Both the position numbers and the translations under genes were made by a program. Of a stretch of 64,000 bases of DNA, positions 11,001 through 19,877 are shown one piece after another (the stretch's first letter is position 1; the number at the start of each line of letters is the position of its first letter). Below the pieces are notes generated by a model. The model had not been told where the DNA came from and ran no database searches. It saw nothing but the letters and a program-made list of their open reading frames with translations. Origin of the DNA: Rhodocyclaceae bacterium (lineage in GTDB: Bacteria > Pseudomonadota > Gammaproteobacteria > Burkholderiales > Rhodocyclaceae). Where the stretch lies: contig JAUXOM010000028.1 in assembly GCA_030682175.1 (NCBI GenBank), positions 1 through 64,000 of the forward strand, given 5' to 3'.

Positions 11001-11282
11001 CTCCAGGGCATTGGGGATATGGAAAATGTCATCGGCCAGGATGGCGTGGCCGCAGAAGGAGATTCCGCGCGAGGTCTCGCAGGCGTCCAGCCCCCGTTTC
11101 GACTTGAACCACTGCCGCTGGGCATCGACGATGCTGACCAGGGCGATGGGCACCTGGAAGTAGCGCTGGGCGACGCGGGTGATGCGGTCGAAGCGCTCTT
11201 CGGCGGGGGTATCGAGAACATCCAGCGCGTGCAGGGCCTGCAGGCGCTCAATTTCGTTGGCAGGAATGGGCGGCTTGAGCAT
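8034..11282 (-). CDS. GAF/PAS-rich hybrid histidine kinase with two C-terminal REC domains
   Basis: GAF, 'GYTLAEVAGKKPGDVLQGPDTD' PAS, second GAF, PAS, HisKA 'FVSTVSHELRTPLTSIRGALGL', HATPase, two REC domains. Confidence 0.92.
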   Translation of the reverse strand: MLKPPIPANEIERLQALHALDVLDTPAEERFDRITRVAQRYFQVPIALVSIVDAQRQWFKSKRGLDACETSRGISFCGHAILADDIFHIPNALEDPRFADNPLVTGGPAIRFYAGAPLHAPNGQRIGTLCIIDDKPRQFTPVELSVLRDLADGVEAELERTHLLAAVDEVARLALVAERTDNAVIITDGEGRVEWVNLGFERITGYTLAEVAGKKPGDVLQGPDTDPETVAFMRSKVCAGAAFSSEVLNYRKDGTPYWLALSIQPIHDAQGRVIRFIAIESDISERKRGEQRVQEQNKLLDAINRAQSQFIAHVAPTDIFQGLLESILAITGSEYGFIGEVMRTEDGRPYIKTHGITNIAWDETTRRFHDENAPTGLEFHKLDNLFGHVVTAGVTVIANDPAHDPRRGGLPNGHPALNSFLGIPFYEGEQVVGMIGVANRAGGYDESLLPQLEPLRTACKNIIESLRLEKRRLQAEAALLSSENRIRAIIDTVVDGIVTIDAHGSVRSFNPAAERIFGYRAEQVVGHNVNMLMPEPYHAAHDGYLHNYLSTGKKMVIGIGREVIGQRQDGSTFPMELAVSEMAVNGERMFTGIVRDITERKQMERMKSEFVSTVSHELRTPLTSIRGALGLVLGKFSDALPDKARQLLDTANRNSERLTLLINDILDLEKIESGRLEFERKATDLVAVARHALVANEGYGQQHDVALRLVATPERAMVQADEHRLLQVFANLISNAVKYSPQGGTVDVALGGQAGRIRVSVRDRGPGIPAEFRSRMFQRFAQADSSDTRQKGGTGLGLSITKAIVERHGGSIGFTSEEGVGTEFHFELPEWREIIEQSSGAADRPTMLICEDNADVAMVLAELLEQEGVSSDRVTTGAAALEMLGRKQYRALLLDLNLPDMDGMTLIQHLRSDAATRNLPVIVVSGRTREDTAAWDGQALSVIDWLQKPVDRERLGQALNQALQSQRRPRILHVEDDTDIIQVTQALLEEDADYTYATSLAAARLALAQSHCDLLLLDLTLPDGSGLELLDAISPDTRVIVFSGQDPGAALRQHVTAALVKGTTSNDRLLATIKQVIHQERN

Positions 11283-11321
11283 GCATGAATCCCGGTTCGG
11301 GGTGGATTGTCGGAATGGTCA

Positions 11322-12110
11322 TCAGGGATTCTCCTGCCCGCGGGCGCGCAGGAGATCGCGGACACTGTGCAGCAGGGCGTCCCCGATGCCGGCATCGCGC
11401 GTCAGCACCTGGTCCGGGGCCAGCGCCGCGGGCAGCGGCTGCAGCGGCGCCGCCGACACCAGGATCGCAGGGATGCAGCGGTTGTCCGACCCGCTCAGGC
11501 GCACTGCGGCGATCAGCGCCGTGCCGTTGAGCACAGGCAGCAACTGGCCGCTGATCAGCAGGTCGAACTTCTGTTGCAGCACCTGACCCAGCGCCACGTA
11601 GCCGTTGTCCACGACGGTGAACTCAATGGGCAGCGCGCGCAGGGCGTTCAGGTAAAGCAGGGTGTTGACCTTCGAGGTTTCTACCAGCAGGCCGGTGAGT
11701 CGCTTGCCCGGCAAGCGGCCGCGCAGCGCCTCAAGTGCCCTCTCCAGCTCGGCAAATGTGTCCGCGCCAGCGGCAGCCTCCACCTGCGCCTTGCGCATCA
11801 GGTCGATATGGACCAGGCAACCATCGACCTGCTCGGCGGCAAGACGGGTGGCATCCGTCGGGCAAGCCGACAGAATATCTTCCATCTGATGACAGATGTC
11901 GGTGATGATCGCCAGCCCGTAACTGCCGGCGCTGCCCTTGAGGCTGTGCGTCTTGCGACACAACTCGCCCAGCGCCTGCGGCGCCGGTTCGGCCTGGCCA
12001 AGCTGCAACGCGAGTTGCTCCAGCTCGTCGAGCCGCTCAGGCAATTCAGCCAGATAGTTGGCCTTCAGCTTCGCCAATTTCTGTTGCATCGCGGCTGTAC
12101 GCTCAGACAT
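11322..12110 (-). CDS. HPt-domain protein with degenerate receiver domain
   Basis: HPt 'KTHSLKGSAGSYGLAI'; C-terminal REC-like fold 'FDLLISGQLLPVLNGTALI' lacking the acceptor Asp. Confidence 0.75.
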   Translation of the reverse strand: MSERTAAMQQKLAKLKANYLAELPERLDELEQLALQLGQAEPAPQALGELCRKTHSLKGSAGSYGLAIITDICHQMEDILSACPTDATRLAAEQVDGCLVHIDLMRKAQVEAAAGADTFAELERALEALRGRLPGKRLTGLLVETSKVNTLLYLNALRALPIEFTVVDNGYVALGQVLQQKFDLLISGQLLPVLNGTALIAAVRLSGSDNRCIPAILVSAAPLQPLPAALAPDQVLTRDAGIGDALLHSVRDLLRARGQENP

Positions 12111-12122
12111 GCAGGGCTCTCC

Positions 12123-13067
12123 TCAGATCGAAGCCGGCGCAACGCGGTCGCGGCCGGCGCGCTTGGCGACGTACAACTGCTTGTCAGCCTGATTCAGCAG
12201 GGCGTCCGGGGTGCACGGCGCGTCTGGCGCATAAACCGCCGCCCCGACGCTGCAGGTGACCGCCCCTGCCGGCAAGGTGCCGACGGCGGCGGCGCGCAGC
12301 GCGCCAAGCAACGTTTGGGCGCGGAACAGCGCTTCGGGCAGCGGGCAGCGCGTCAGCAATACCACGAACTCCTCGCCGCCGTGGCGCACGAAGAGGTCGG
12401 AATCACGTAACTGGCCACCGAGCACCTGGGCAAAGTCGCGCAGCACCCGATCGCCAACCGCGTGGCCGTGCGTATCGTTGATGCGCTTGAAATGATCGAT
12501 GTCCAGCATCAGGCAGGAGACGGGATAGTTGTGCCGCTGGGCCTGCTTGAGTTCCTGCTCCAGCCAGGAGGCCATGAAGCGGCGGTTGTACAGCCCGGTC
12601 AGCGAGTCATGGTGGCTACTCTCCTGCAGCGCGCGCGCAGCGGCGATCAGGGACTGTGCCTGCAGCACGTTTTCAGTCACATCAGTGATGCTGACCAGCG
12701 CCAGCGGCGTACCATCTTCCGCGGCCAGCGCGGTGATCTGCACCTTCTGTTGCATAAGCACCAGTTCGTAGGGATTGGGGACACTCAGCCGGATCGGAAT
12801 CACGTGGCGGTTCAGCGTGTGCGACAGCACCTGCGGCGAGCCGGTGGCCAAGACCTCGGCGAGCGCCCAGGCGAAACGGGGATGGTCGAAACCGGGAAAC
12901 AGCTCCGGCAGCGTCTTGCCCAGCGCGGCGGGCAGCACGATCGCCGTGTGGCGGGCGAGCCAGTCATTCCAGCCCCGAATGCGGCCGGCCGGATCCAGCA
13001 ACAGCACGCCCAGCGGCAGCTGATCGACCATGTCACCCCAGAGTGCGGCTGAAAGTGTCGCCTGCAT
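12123..13067 (-). CDS. PAS-GGDEF diguanylate cyclase
   Basis: 'DSLTGLYNRRFMASWL', 'DIDHFKRINDTHGHAVGDRVL', 'FVRHGGEEFVVLL'. Confidence 0.9.
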   Translation of the reverse strand: MQATLSAALWGDMVDQLPLGVLLLDPAGRIRGWNDWLARHTAIVLPAALGKTLPELFPGFDHPRFAWALAEVLATGSPQVLSHTLNRHVIPIRLSVPNPYELVLMQQKVQITALAAEDGTPLALVSITDVTENVLQAQSLIAAARALQESSHHDSLTGLYNRRFMASWLEQELKQAQRHNYPVSCLMLDIDHFKRINDTHGHAVGDRVLRDFAQVLGGQLRDSDLFVRHGGEEFVVLLTRCPLPEALFRAQTLLGALRAAAVGTLPAGAVTCSVGAAVYAPDAPCTPDALLNQADKQLYVAKRAGRDRVAPASI

Positions 13068-13073
13068 GCTCGC

Positions 13074-13703
13074 CTACGCGGATTGAAGGTCGGCCAGCCA
13101 TTGGTCGATGCGGCTGACGAGCACACCCAGGTTGGCGCGCGAGATGATCACGATCAATGACCCGTCGACCTCGCGTTTCATCACGCGCATATGGCTTTTC
13201 AGCAACAGCACGAAGCTTTCCTGGTCCGGTTCCTCGTCTGGCAGGTGTCGCAGGACGTCGTTCAGGTCGCCTTCGGTGTAGGCGGCCAGCGAGAGCCGGA
13301 TATTGCCGCCCAGCAGGTCGGCGAACGCGCCGACATAGGCGGAGACCACGATGTTGCCGATCTCGGTCATCGCGTCGTGCTCGAGTGCGCGCGTATCGGC
13401 GCCGACCATGGGCAGGCCGATACCGACCAGCTCCCGCACCAGCTGCTGACTTTCCTCGGAATGGAACAGCAGCGAGACCTGAGCCGTGAGCATGCCCACG
13501 GCGGCCTGCCGCACCCCCACCAGCAGATCGCCGGGGGCCGTGCCCAGCAGCGCCGACAACTCGTGGCGCTGGCCGACGCAGACCTCGGGCACATTCATCT
13601 GCACCGTGTCCCTGAGCAGCACCGACAGGTGGCGCGCCGCCTTGCCAGCGCCGATGTTGGCGATTTCGACCAGGGCATCCTGCTGCGCCGGCGTCAGAAT
13701 CAT
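13074..13703 (-). CDS. cheC: CheC-family chemotaxis phosphatase
   Basis: Two DxxxExxN motifs: 'DALVEIANIGAGKAA' and 'DAMTEIGNIVVSAYVGAF'. Confidence 0.8.
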   Translation of the reverse strand: MILTPAQQDALVEIANIGAGKAARHLSVLLRDTVQMNVPEVCVGQRHELSALLGTAPGDLLVGVRQAAVGMLTAQVSLLFHSEESQQLVRELVGIGLPMVGADTRALEHDAMTEIGNIVVSAYVGAFADLLGGNIRLSLAAYTEGDLNDVLRHLPDEEPDQESFVLLLKSHMRVMKREVDGSLIVIISRANLGVLVSRIDQWLADLQSA

Positions 13704-14059
13704 CGCGATGCCTCCTCGAGCAGCTTGGCCAGCCCTGCGCTGGTGATCGGCTTCTCGATGATCCAGCCAAAGCCGCAGGCCCGTGCCTCATCGACCACGG
13801 CTTGCTGGGTGTTGGCGGTCAGCAGCGCCAGCTTGGCATCGAGTCCGGTCGCCAACAGCCGCTGCGCAACTTCGACGCCGTTGTGATCCGGCATGTTGTA
13901 GTCCAGCACCACCAGGTCCGGGCGGGTGCTGGCATTGGCCGCAAGCGCGCTGTCCAGATCTTTGGCCTCCTGCACGGCATAGGCATGTCCCTTGGGCAGG
14001 TGGGCCTTGAACAGCATGCGCGAGGTGGCACTGTCGTCGATGATCAAAATGTTTTTCAT
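13700..14059 (-). CDS. CheY-like response regulator
   Basis: 'MKNILIIDDSATSRMLFKAHL...LVVLDYNMPDHNGVEVAQ...IIEKPIT'; overlaps cheC start by 4 nt. Confidence 0.85.
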   Translation of the reverse strand: MKNILIIDDSATSRMLFKAHLPKGHAYAVQEAKDLDSALAANASTRPDLVVLDYNMPDHNGVEVAQRLLATGLDAKLALLTANTQQAVVDEARACGFGWIIEKPITSAGLAKLLEEASR

Positions 14060-14130
14060 GGGTCGTGGTTTCATTTTCAAAGGGTCAGGGGTCAGTCCGG
14101 TCGGGCCATCTGGCATGCCGGGTTCAATGT

Positions 14131-15222
14131 TCAATGGGACGCGGCAATCATTGCCGTGCGGAGAGCACCAGTGGCTGACGGCATGGCCAGACTTTGCAGG
14201 TAGGCCGCCATATGTTTCAGGTTCACGATGCGATCAACCGCATCGATGGCGATCGCCGCGCCCGGCATGCCGTACACCACGGCACTGACCTGGTCCTGCA
14301 CGAGGGTGTGGGCCCCGGCCTGGCGCATCGCCAGCAGGCCCACGGCGCCGTCGCAGCCCATGCCGGTCAGCAACACGCCGATGCCGCCGCCCTGGCAGGT
14401 TTGCGCCACCGACTGCAGCAGCGGCGTCGCCGACGGGCGAAAGCCGTTGATCAAGCCTTCCTGGCTCAGTTGCGCGACCAGGCCATGAGCATCGCGGACC
14501 ACCCGCAGGTGAAAATCATCCGGCGCAAAATAGACTGTCCCCGGCTTGAGTTGTTCCCCATGGGTGACCAGGCGGATATTGAGCAGAGACTGGCTGCGCA
14601 GCCATTCGGCAAGGCCGCCGATAAAGCCCTTGGACATGTGCTGGGCGATCGCGATCGGCAGCGGGAAGCTGGCCGGCAAGGTGCCGAGCACGGCCTGCAA
14701 GGCCTGCGGGCCGCCGGTCGAACAGCCGATGGCGACGATCTCGCGCACCCGCCCGGGCGGCACGCGCTCCGCCTCGACCATCGGCTGCGCAGGCTGTTTC
14801 GCCTGGGCACGCCGGCGGAACACCTTGAGCGCCGCCATGGCGCGCACGGTGTCGGTGATTTCCCGCCGCATGGCCTCGAACTCGGGGTGGCTGAGACCCA
14901 CCGGCTTTTCGATCACCGCCAGCGCGCCCTCTTCGATGGCGCGGAAGGTGGTGCGCAACTCGGCATCGTCGACGCTGGCGCTGATGACCACGATCGGCAC
15001 CGGTTGGGATGACATGATCAGGCGCGTGGCCTCGAAGCCGTCCATCACCGGCATGCGGATGTCCATGGTCATCACGTCGGGCCTGAGCTCCTGCGCCAGG
15101 CGCACCGCCTCGCGCCCGTCAGCGGCGATGCCGACCACCTGCATGTCGGACTCGCTCTCGAAAATGATCTTCAGCAGCTGGCTGATGACCCTGGAGTCGT
15201 CGGCAATCAGGATTCTTATCAT
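14131..15222 (-). CDS. cheB: Protein-glutamate methylesterase CheB
   Basis: REC 'MIRILIADDSRVISQLL..MTMDIRMPVMDG'; methylesterase 'AIGCSTGGPQALQAVL', 'IAQHMSKGFIGGLAEWL', 'TGMGCDGAVGLLAMRQAG'. Confidence 0.95.
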   Translation of the reverse strand: MIRILIADDSRVISQLLKIIFESESDMQVVGIAADGREAVRLAQELRPDVMTMDIRMPVMDGFEATRLIMSSQPVPIVVISASVDDAELRTTFRAIEEGALAVIEKPVGLSHPEFEAMRREITDTVRAMAALKVFRRRAQAKQPAQPMVEAERVPPGRVREIVAIGCSTGGPQALQAVLGTLPASFPLPIAIAQHMSKGFIGGLAEWLRSQSLLNIRLVTHGEQLKPGTVYFAPDDFHLRVVRDAHGLVAQLSQEGLINGFRPSATPLLQSVAQTCQGGGIGVLLTGMGCDGAVGLLAMRQAGAHTLVQDQVSAVVYGMPGAAIAIDAVDRIVNLKHMAAYLQSLAMPSATGALRTAMIAASH

Positions 15223-15259
15223 GGGGTTGTTCCTTTGCCGCGCCCTGCAAGCAGCTTTT

Positions 15260-17581
15260 TCATAGCAGTTGATTGATGACGTCGAGCAGCACTTTGGTCT
15301 CGAACTGACCCTTGACGATGTAGGCATCGGCGCCCACCGCGATGCCGCGCCGGCGGTCGGCATCGCTCGCCAGCGAGCTGACGATCACCACCGGGATGTC
15401 GCGGTACTTCTCGCTGCTCTTGATCCGCTGCGCCAGCTCAAAGCCGTTCATCACCGGCATTTCCACATCGGTCACCACCAGATCGAAGTCCGCCCGCTGA
15501 AGTGCCTCCCAGCCCAGTTGGCCGTCGACCGCCAGCGTCACCTGATAGCCCTGGCTTTCCAGAATGTTCTTTTCCAGGCTGCGCGTGGTGATCGAATCGT
15601 CCACCACCAGCACCCGCGGAGCCTGCGCCGGGGCTTCTCCCGCGCGCTGGCCGCGCACCCGGGCCGCCGCGCCCAGGCGCAAGGCGGAACTGACCAGGTC
15701 GGCCGGGTTGAGCACCATCACCACCTGGCCACTGCCGGTGAGCGTGCCGCCGGCCACATTGCGCACGGCCAGCAGCGGCGCCTGCAGCCGCTTGATGACG
15801 ATTTCCCGCTCGCCAACGATTTCGTCCACCAGCAGGGCCACGCTCTGCCGGCCCTTGGCAATCACCACCACCGGCAGCTTCGCGCGCGCCGCCGGCGCAG
15901 ACGGCGCGAGTTCCAGCACGGCGGCGAGTTCGCGCGCGGCGATAGCCCGGCCGTTGATGACGACGGCCTGGCTGGCCTCGATGTCGATCAATTCGGCCGC
16001 CTCGATCTCCATGACGCGCTCGACCGAAGCCGTCGGAATCGCAAACAGGGTCCCGGCCACGCGCACCATCAGGCCGTGATCGGTCGACAGGGTCAGCGGC
16101 AGGCTCAGAATGAAGCGCGTGCCCACCCCCTCGGTCGTCTCCACCTGCACGCTGCCCTTGAGCTTGCGCAGATTGGCCAGCACCACGTCGAGGCCGACGC
16201 CGCGGCCGGAGATGTCGGTGATGATCTCCTTGCTGGAAAAGCCCGGATGAAAGATCAGGTCCAGGGTTTCCGCCGGCGTCAGCGCCTGCACTTCGGCCGC
16301 GGTCATCAGTTTCTTCGCCACCGCCGCGGCGGCGATCCGGGCGACGCTGATGCCGGCCCCGTCGTCCTCGATGGTGATCACGATGCGGCTGCCCAAAGCG
16401 GTGACACTCACGGCGAGACGTCCCGTTTCCGGCTTGCCGCCGGCCAGACGCTGTTGCGGGTCCTCGATGCCGTGGTCGACGGCATTGCGCAGCAAATGCA
16501 CCAGGGGATCCTTGATACCCTCCAGCACCGGTCGATCCATTTCGATGCCGTCGCCGCTGACCGAATAGTCGACCTTCTTGCCCAGCTCCATCGCGATATC
16601 GCGCACCGAGCGCGCCAGCGGCTGCAGCAGTGACGCTACCGGCACCAGGCGCATCATGCGCACTTCGCCCTGCAGGGCGCCGGTGATCAGGCCGAGGCGG
16701 CGGCTGCTGGCGCTCAGCTGCTTGTAGAGTTGCCCGCTGCTGGCGCTCAGCTGCTGGATGGCGGCGCGGGCCGTCGCCAGCGCGCTGCTGGTGGCGCCTG
16801 CCGCGGCAGGGGCCTCGGCAGGCTTCCACTCGGCGGTCAGTTGCGTCCAGGCACGCGCGCAGGCTTGCGCCTCGTCATCGAGACCGCGCAATGCGGCGAG
16901 GTGGTCCTCCATTTCGATCTTCGAGGCGAGCAGTTCTTCGGTCAGGGCAGAAACCTGATCGAGCTTGCGCAGGGCAACGCGCGCCACTTCGCCACCCGCG
17001 CGCGCGGCACCCGCCTCGGGCGCGGGGGGCGGGGCGTCTCTGGGGGCCTGTTTCGGTTCCGGTACCGATACTGCTGCCGGTGTCGTCGGCACGGCCATGG
17101 CGGGCGGGGCGGTCGGCGCGGCGGCCGGCGTAGCAGCAGCGTGGCCGGCAGGAGTGACTTGCGCGCCTACCGGCGCCTCCAGCCCATGGTTCAACTCATC
17201 GATCAAGGCCGGCAGGTCGAAACTCAGCGCTTGCTGCGATTCGAAGGCCGCCATCGCTTCGCGCATGTGATCGAGGCTGCGCAGGCACAGGCCGATCAGC
17301 GGTGCGCCGGGATCGGCTTTTTCACGGCGCAGGGTGCTGAACAGGGTTTCCAGATGGTGGGCAATCTCGGCGACGGCTTTCACGTCAACGCCACGTGCCG
17401 CCCCCTTGATGTTGTGCGCGGCGCGGAACATGGCGTCCAGGCACTGCTCGCGCGCCGGTCCGGCAACGCCTTTTTCCAGCGCCAGCAGGCCATCGGTGAT
17501 CGCCTGCGACTGTTCATCGAGTTCGGCCTGGAAGGTCAGCACCAACTGCCGCAGCATGGCCGGATCAAATTTCATTGCCAT
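15260..17581 (-). CDS. cheA: CheA histidine kinase with C-terminal receiver
   Basis: HPt 'MFRAAHNIKGAARGVD', 'HLLRNAVDHGIEDPQQR', CheW-like domain, REC 'LVVTDVEMPVMNGFELAQ'. Confidence 0.95.
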   Translation of the reverse strand: MAMKFDPAMLRQLVLTFQAELDEQSQAITDGLLALEKGVAGPAREQCLDAMFRAAHNIKGAARGVDVKAVAEIAHHLETLFSTLRREKADPGAPLIGLCLRSLDHMREAMAAFESQQALSFDLPALIDELNHGLEAPVGAQVTPAGHAAATPAAAPTAPPAMAVPTTPAAVSVPEPKQAPRDAPPPAPEAGAARAGGEVARVALRKLDQVSALTEELLASKIEMEDHLAALRGLDDEAQACARAWTQLTAEWKPAEAPAAAGATSSALATARAAIQQLSASSGQLYKQLSASSRRLGLITGALQGEVRMMRLVPVASLLQPLARSVRDIAMELGKKVDYSVSGDGIEMDRPVLEGIKDPLVHLLRNAVDHGIEDPQQRLAGGKPETGRLAVSVTALGSRIVITIEDDGAGISVARIAAAAVAKKLMTAAEVQALTPAETLDLIFHPGFSSKEIITDISGRGVGLDVVLANLRKLKGSVQVETTEGVGTRFILSLPLTLSTDHGLMVRVAGTLFAIPTASVERVMEIEAAELIDIEASQAVVINGRAIAARELAAVLELAPSAPAARAKLPVVVIAKGRQSVALLVDEIVGEREIVIKRLQAPLLAVRNVAGGTLTGSGQVVMVLNPADLVSSALRLGAAARVRGQRAGEAPAQAPRVLVVDDSITTRSLEKNILESQGYQVTLAVDGQLGWEALQRADFDLVVTDVEMPVMNGFELAQRIKSSEKYRDIPVVIVSSLASDADRRRGIAVGADAYIVKGQFETKVLLDVINQLL

Positions 17582-17637
17582 TCCCCGCTGTCCCGTGGGG
17601 GCCGTTGCGCATTGCCGGTTTCATCGTTTCGCGCCAC

Positions 17638-19182
17638 TTATGTCTTGTACACGCCGACACTGTCCTTGAGCTTGCCGGCAACCTCGGTCAAGTTGCTCGC
17701 CGCCTCTTTGGTTTGCTGCGTGCTAGCGACAAACTGGCCGGTGACCTTGTTGATTTCGCCCATCGCCAGGCTCACCTGTTCGATGCCGACGAATTTCTGC
17801 TTCACCGCCGCGATGATCTGCTGGCTGGCCAGCGCGCCTTCGCGGATGACTTCGTTCAACTGCCTCATCACCTCACCGCTCTTCTGCACCAGCACCACCC
17901 CGGCGTCCACGCCCTTGCTGCCTTCCTCGGTGGCCATCACCGCGCGGTCGGTGGCATGGCGGATGTCCTGCAGGATCTTCTGCACCTGCGCCGTCGATTG
18001 CTGCGACTGCTCGGCCAGCTCCTTGACCTCGGCCGCCACCACCGCGAAGCCCTTGCCGGCCTCGCCGGCCTTGGCCGCTTCGATCGAGGCGTTGAGCGCC
18101 AGCATCTTCGACTGCTGCGCCAGTCCGGTGACCACCGCCGTGATCTCGCCGATCTGCTGGGTCTGCTCGGACAGCGCCAAAATCGTCTGGGCGATGGCCT
18201 CGACGCGCTGGCGAATCGCCTCCATCCCCCGGCTGGCCTGCTCCAGCGTCTGCAGGCCCTGCTCGCCCTCGCGCCGGGTACGCTCGGCCAATGTCCCGAA
18301 GTCCTGCGTCTTGGCCAGGGTCTGCGCCGCCATCTGCTTGATTTCCTCCATCGTCGCCGTGGTCTGGTTCACCGCCGCCGCCTGCTCGGCCGCGCCCGCC
18401 GACTGCGCGCTGATTGCGCCTTGCATTTGCGCCAGGGTGCTGAACATGGCATTGCTCGCGGTGCCGACCTCGCGCGCCATGCTCTGCAGGCTCTCGGTCA
18501 TGCTGTTGAGGTTGCCGCCGAGCTGGGCGAGCTCATCGCTGCCTGCGACGATCACGCGCTGCTTCAGGTTGCCGTGCGCCACGTCTTCGATGAAGGCGGC
18601 ATAGCTTTTGACCCGCGCCTCGATCTCGCCCTTGGACATGCTGATCCCCTTGAGGTCGGTCATCATGCCGTGGATGTAGGTATTGATCGCCAGTTCCGAA
18701 TCGATCGAAATGATCTTGTTCAGGGCCAGCACGGCCCGGTTGCGCCGGACCATGTTGAAGCGGTACTTGCGCATGATGATCGGCGTGATCGCCTGCACAT
18801 AAACGCTGTAGCTGCCGAGGTACCAGCGCGGCGTGAGGCCGATCCGGTTGTGCACCACGCCGATTCTCAGGCGGCGCTCGAAATAGCTGTCGCCATAGTC
18901 ACCCTCGAACAACTCCAGCAGATAGCGCTTCTGCGCCGCCTTCAGCCTGTCGATATTGGAGCCCGCATCGTTGATGACCTGCATCAGCTCCGGATAGCGC
19001 TGGATATTGCTGTAGAACTGATCGACGATGGCATCGGCCGCCGCGCTGACCTCGGGCAGCAGCGCCTTGAGCTCCCTGGCATCGGCCTCGTCAAAATCCA
19101 CGAAGGCCTTCATCTTGGCCTGGTCCTGCGCATCGATGCCCATCGTGTGGGTCAGTGACTGCTGCTCGCTGGTCTGTTTCAT
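17638..19182 (-). CDS. Globin-coupled methyl-accepting chemotaxis protein (HemAT-like)
   Basis: N-terminal protoglobin 'RRLRIGVVHNRIGLTPRWYLGSYSVYVQ'; MCP signalling hairpin 'QSKMLALNASIEAAKAGEAGKGFAVVAAEVKELAEQS'. Confidence 0.9.
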   Translation of the reverse strand: MKQTSEQQSLTHTMGIDAQDQAKMKAFVDFDEADARELKALLPEVSAAADAIVDQFYSNIQRYPELMQVINDAGSNIDRLKAAQKRYLLELFEGDYGDSYFERRLRIGVVHNRIGLTPRWYLGSYSVYVQAITPIIMRKYRFNMVRRNRAVLALNKIISIDSELAINTYIHGMMTDLKGISMSKGEIEARVKSYAAFIEDVAHGNLKQRVIVAGSDELAQLGGNLNSMTESLQSMAREVGTASNAMFSTLAQMQGAISAQSAGAAEQAAAVNQTTATMEEIKQMAAQTLAKTQDFGTLAERTRREGEQGLQTLEQASRGMEAIRQRVEAIAQTILALSEQTQQIGEITAVVTGLAQQSKMLALNASIEAAKAGEAGKGFAVVAAEVKELAEQSQQSTAQVQKILQDIRHATDRAVMATEEGSKGVDAGVVLVQKSGEVMRQLNEVIREGALASQQIIAAVKQKFVGIEQVSLAMGEINKVTGQFVASTQQTKEAASNLTEVAGKLKDSVGVYKT

Positions 19183-19226
19183 GTCTGCTTCTCCTATTTC
19201 AAATGCATGCTGGTGAGCCGGGGTAT

Positions 19227-19877
19227 TCAGGCTACGGTTTCGTTGATGAGCAGCGCCGGGTCGTCCAGCAGCGCGGCGATGTTCAAGATCGTGACCTGGC
19301 CCTGATGCACACCCAGCACGTGGTCCAGATTCGAGACGCCGCCCGAAGACAGGGGTGGGTCGAGGCTGTCGGCCGCATATTCGGCGTCGCCCTCGATTTC
19401 ATCGACGACCAGGCCGCACAGCGCGCGCCCGGCGTGGACCACGATCGCCTGCGTATCCGCGCCGGGCGGAGCCGCGTCGGTATGAAAGAACTGTTTCAGG
19501 TCGAGCAGCGTCAGCAGCTCGCCGCGGTAATTGGCGACGCCGGCGATGGCCGGTGGCGTACACGGCACCCGGGTAATGTCGACGCAGCGGATGATCTCCT
19601 CCAGATGCGCGTAGGGAATGCCATACAGCTCCGCGGGGCCGAGGCGAAAGCGCACATAGCGGTGGCTCGCCTGCGCCCGCTGTGACGCGGGGCTGGCTGC
19701 CAGCACGCGCGCGCGTTGCTGTAAAACAGCCTGCGCCCCGCGGCCCTTGGGCATCAGCGACCAGGCGCTGGCCTGGGCCAGGTCGCCGCGTGCCGCGCCG
19801 GGTTGCGCTGCGATCGACGCGGCTGGCTGAGCATTCCCGTACGTTGGCGGTGCGTCAGGCTTTGTCCTGCGTGTCAT
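19227..19877 (-). CDS. cheW: CheW-domain protein
   Basis: 'LYGIPYAHLEEIIRCVDITRVPCTPPAIAGVANYRGELLTLLDLKQFF'. Confidence 0.88.
   Translation of the reverse strand: MTRRTKPDAPPTYGNAQPAASIAAQPGAARGDLAQASAWSLMPKGRGAQAVLQQRARVLAASPASQRAQASHRYVRFRLGPAELYGIPYAHLEEIIRCVDITRVPCTPPAIAGVANYRGELLTLLDLKQFFHTDAAPPGADTQAIVVHAGRALCGLVVDEIEGDAEYAADSLDPPLSSGGVSNLDHVLGVHQGQVTILNIAALLDDPALLINETVA

Noticed and set aside
16730-19158. Long plus-strand ORFs (624 and 527 aa) opposite cheA and the MCP
   Set aside because: Antisense shadows of genes with strong family motifs; no independent coding evidence
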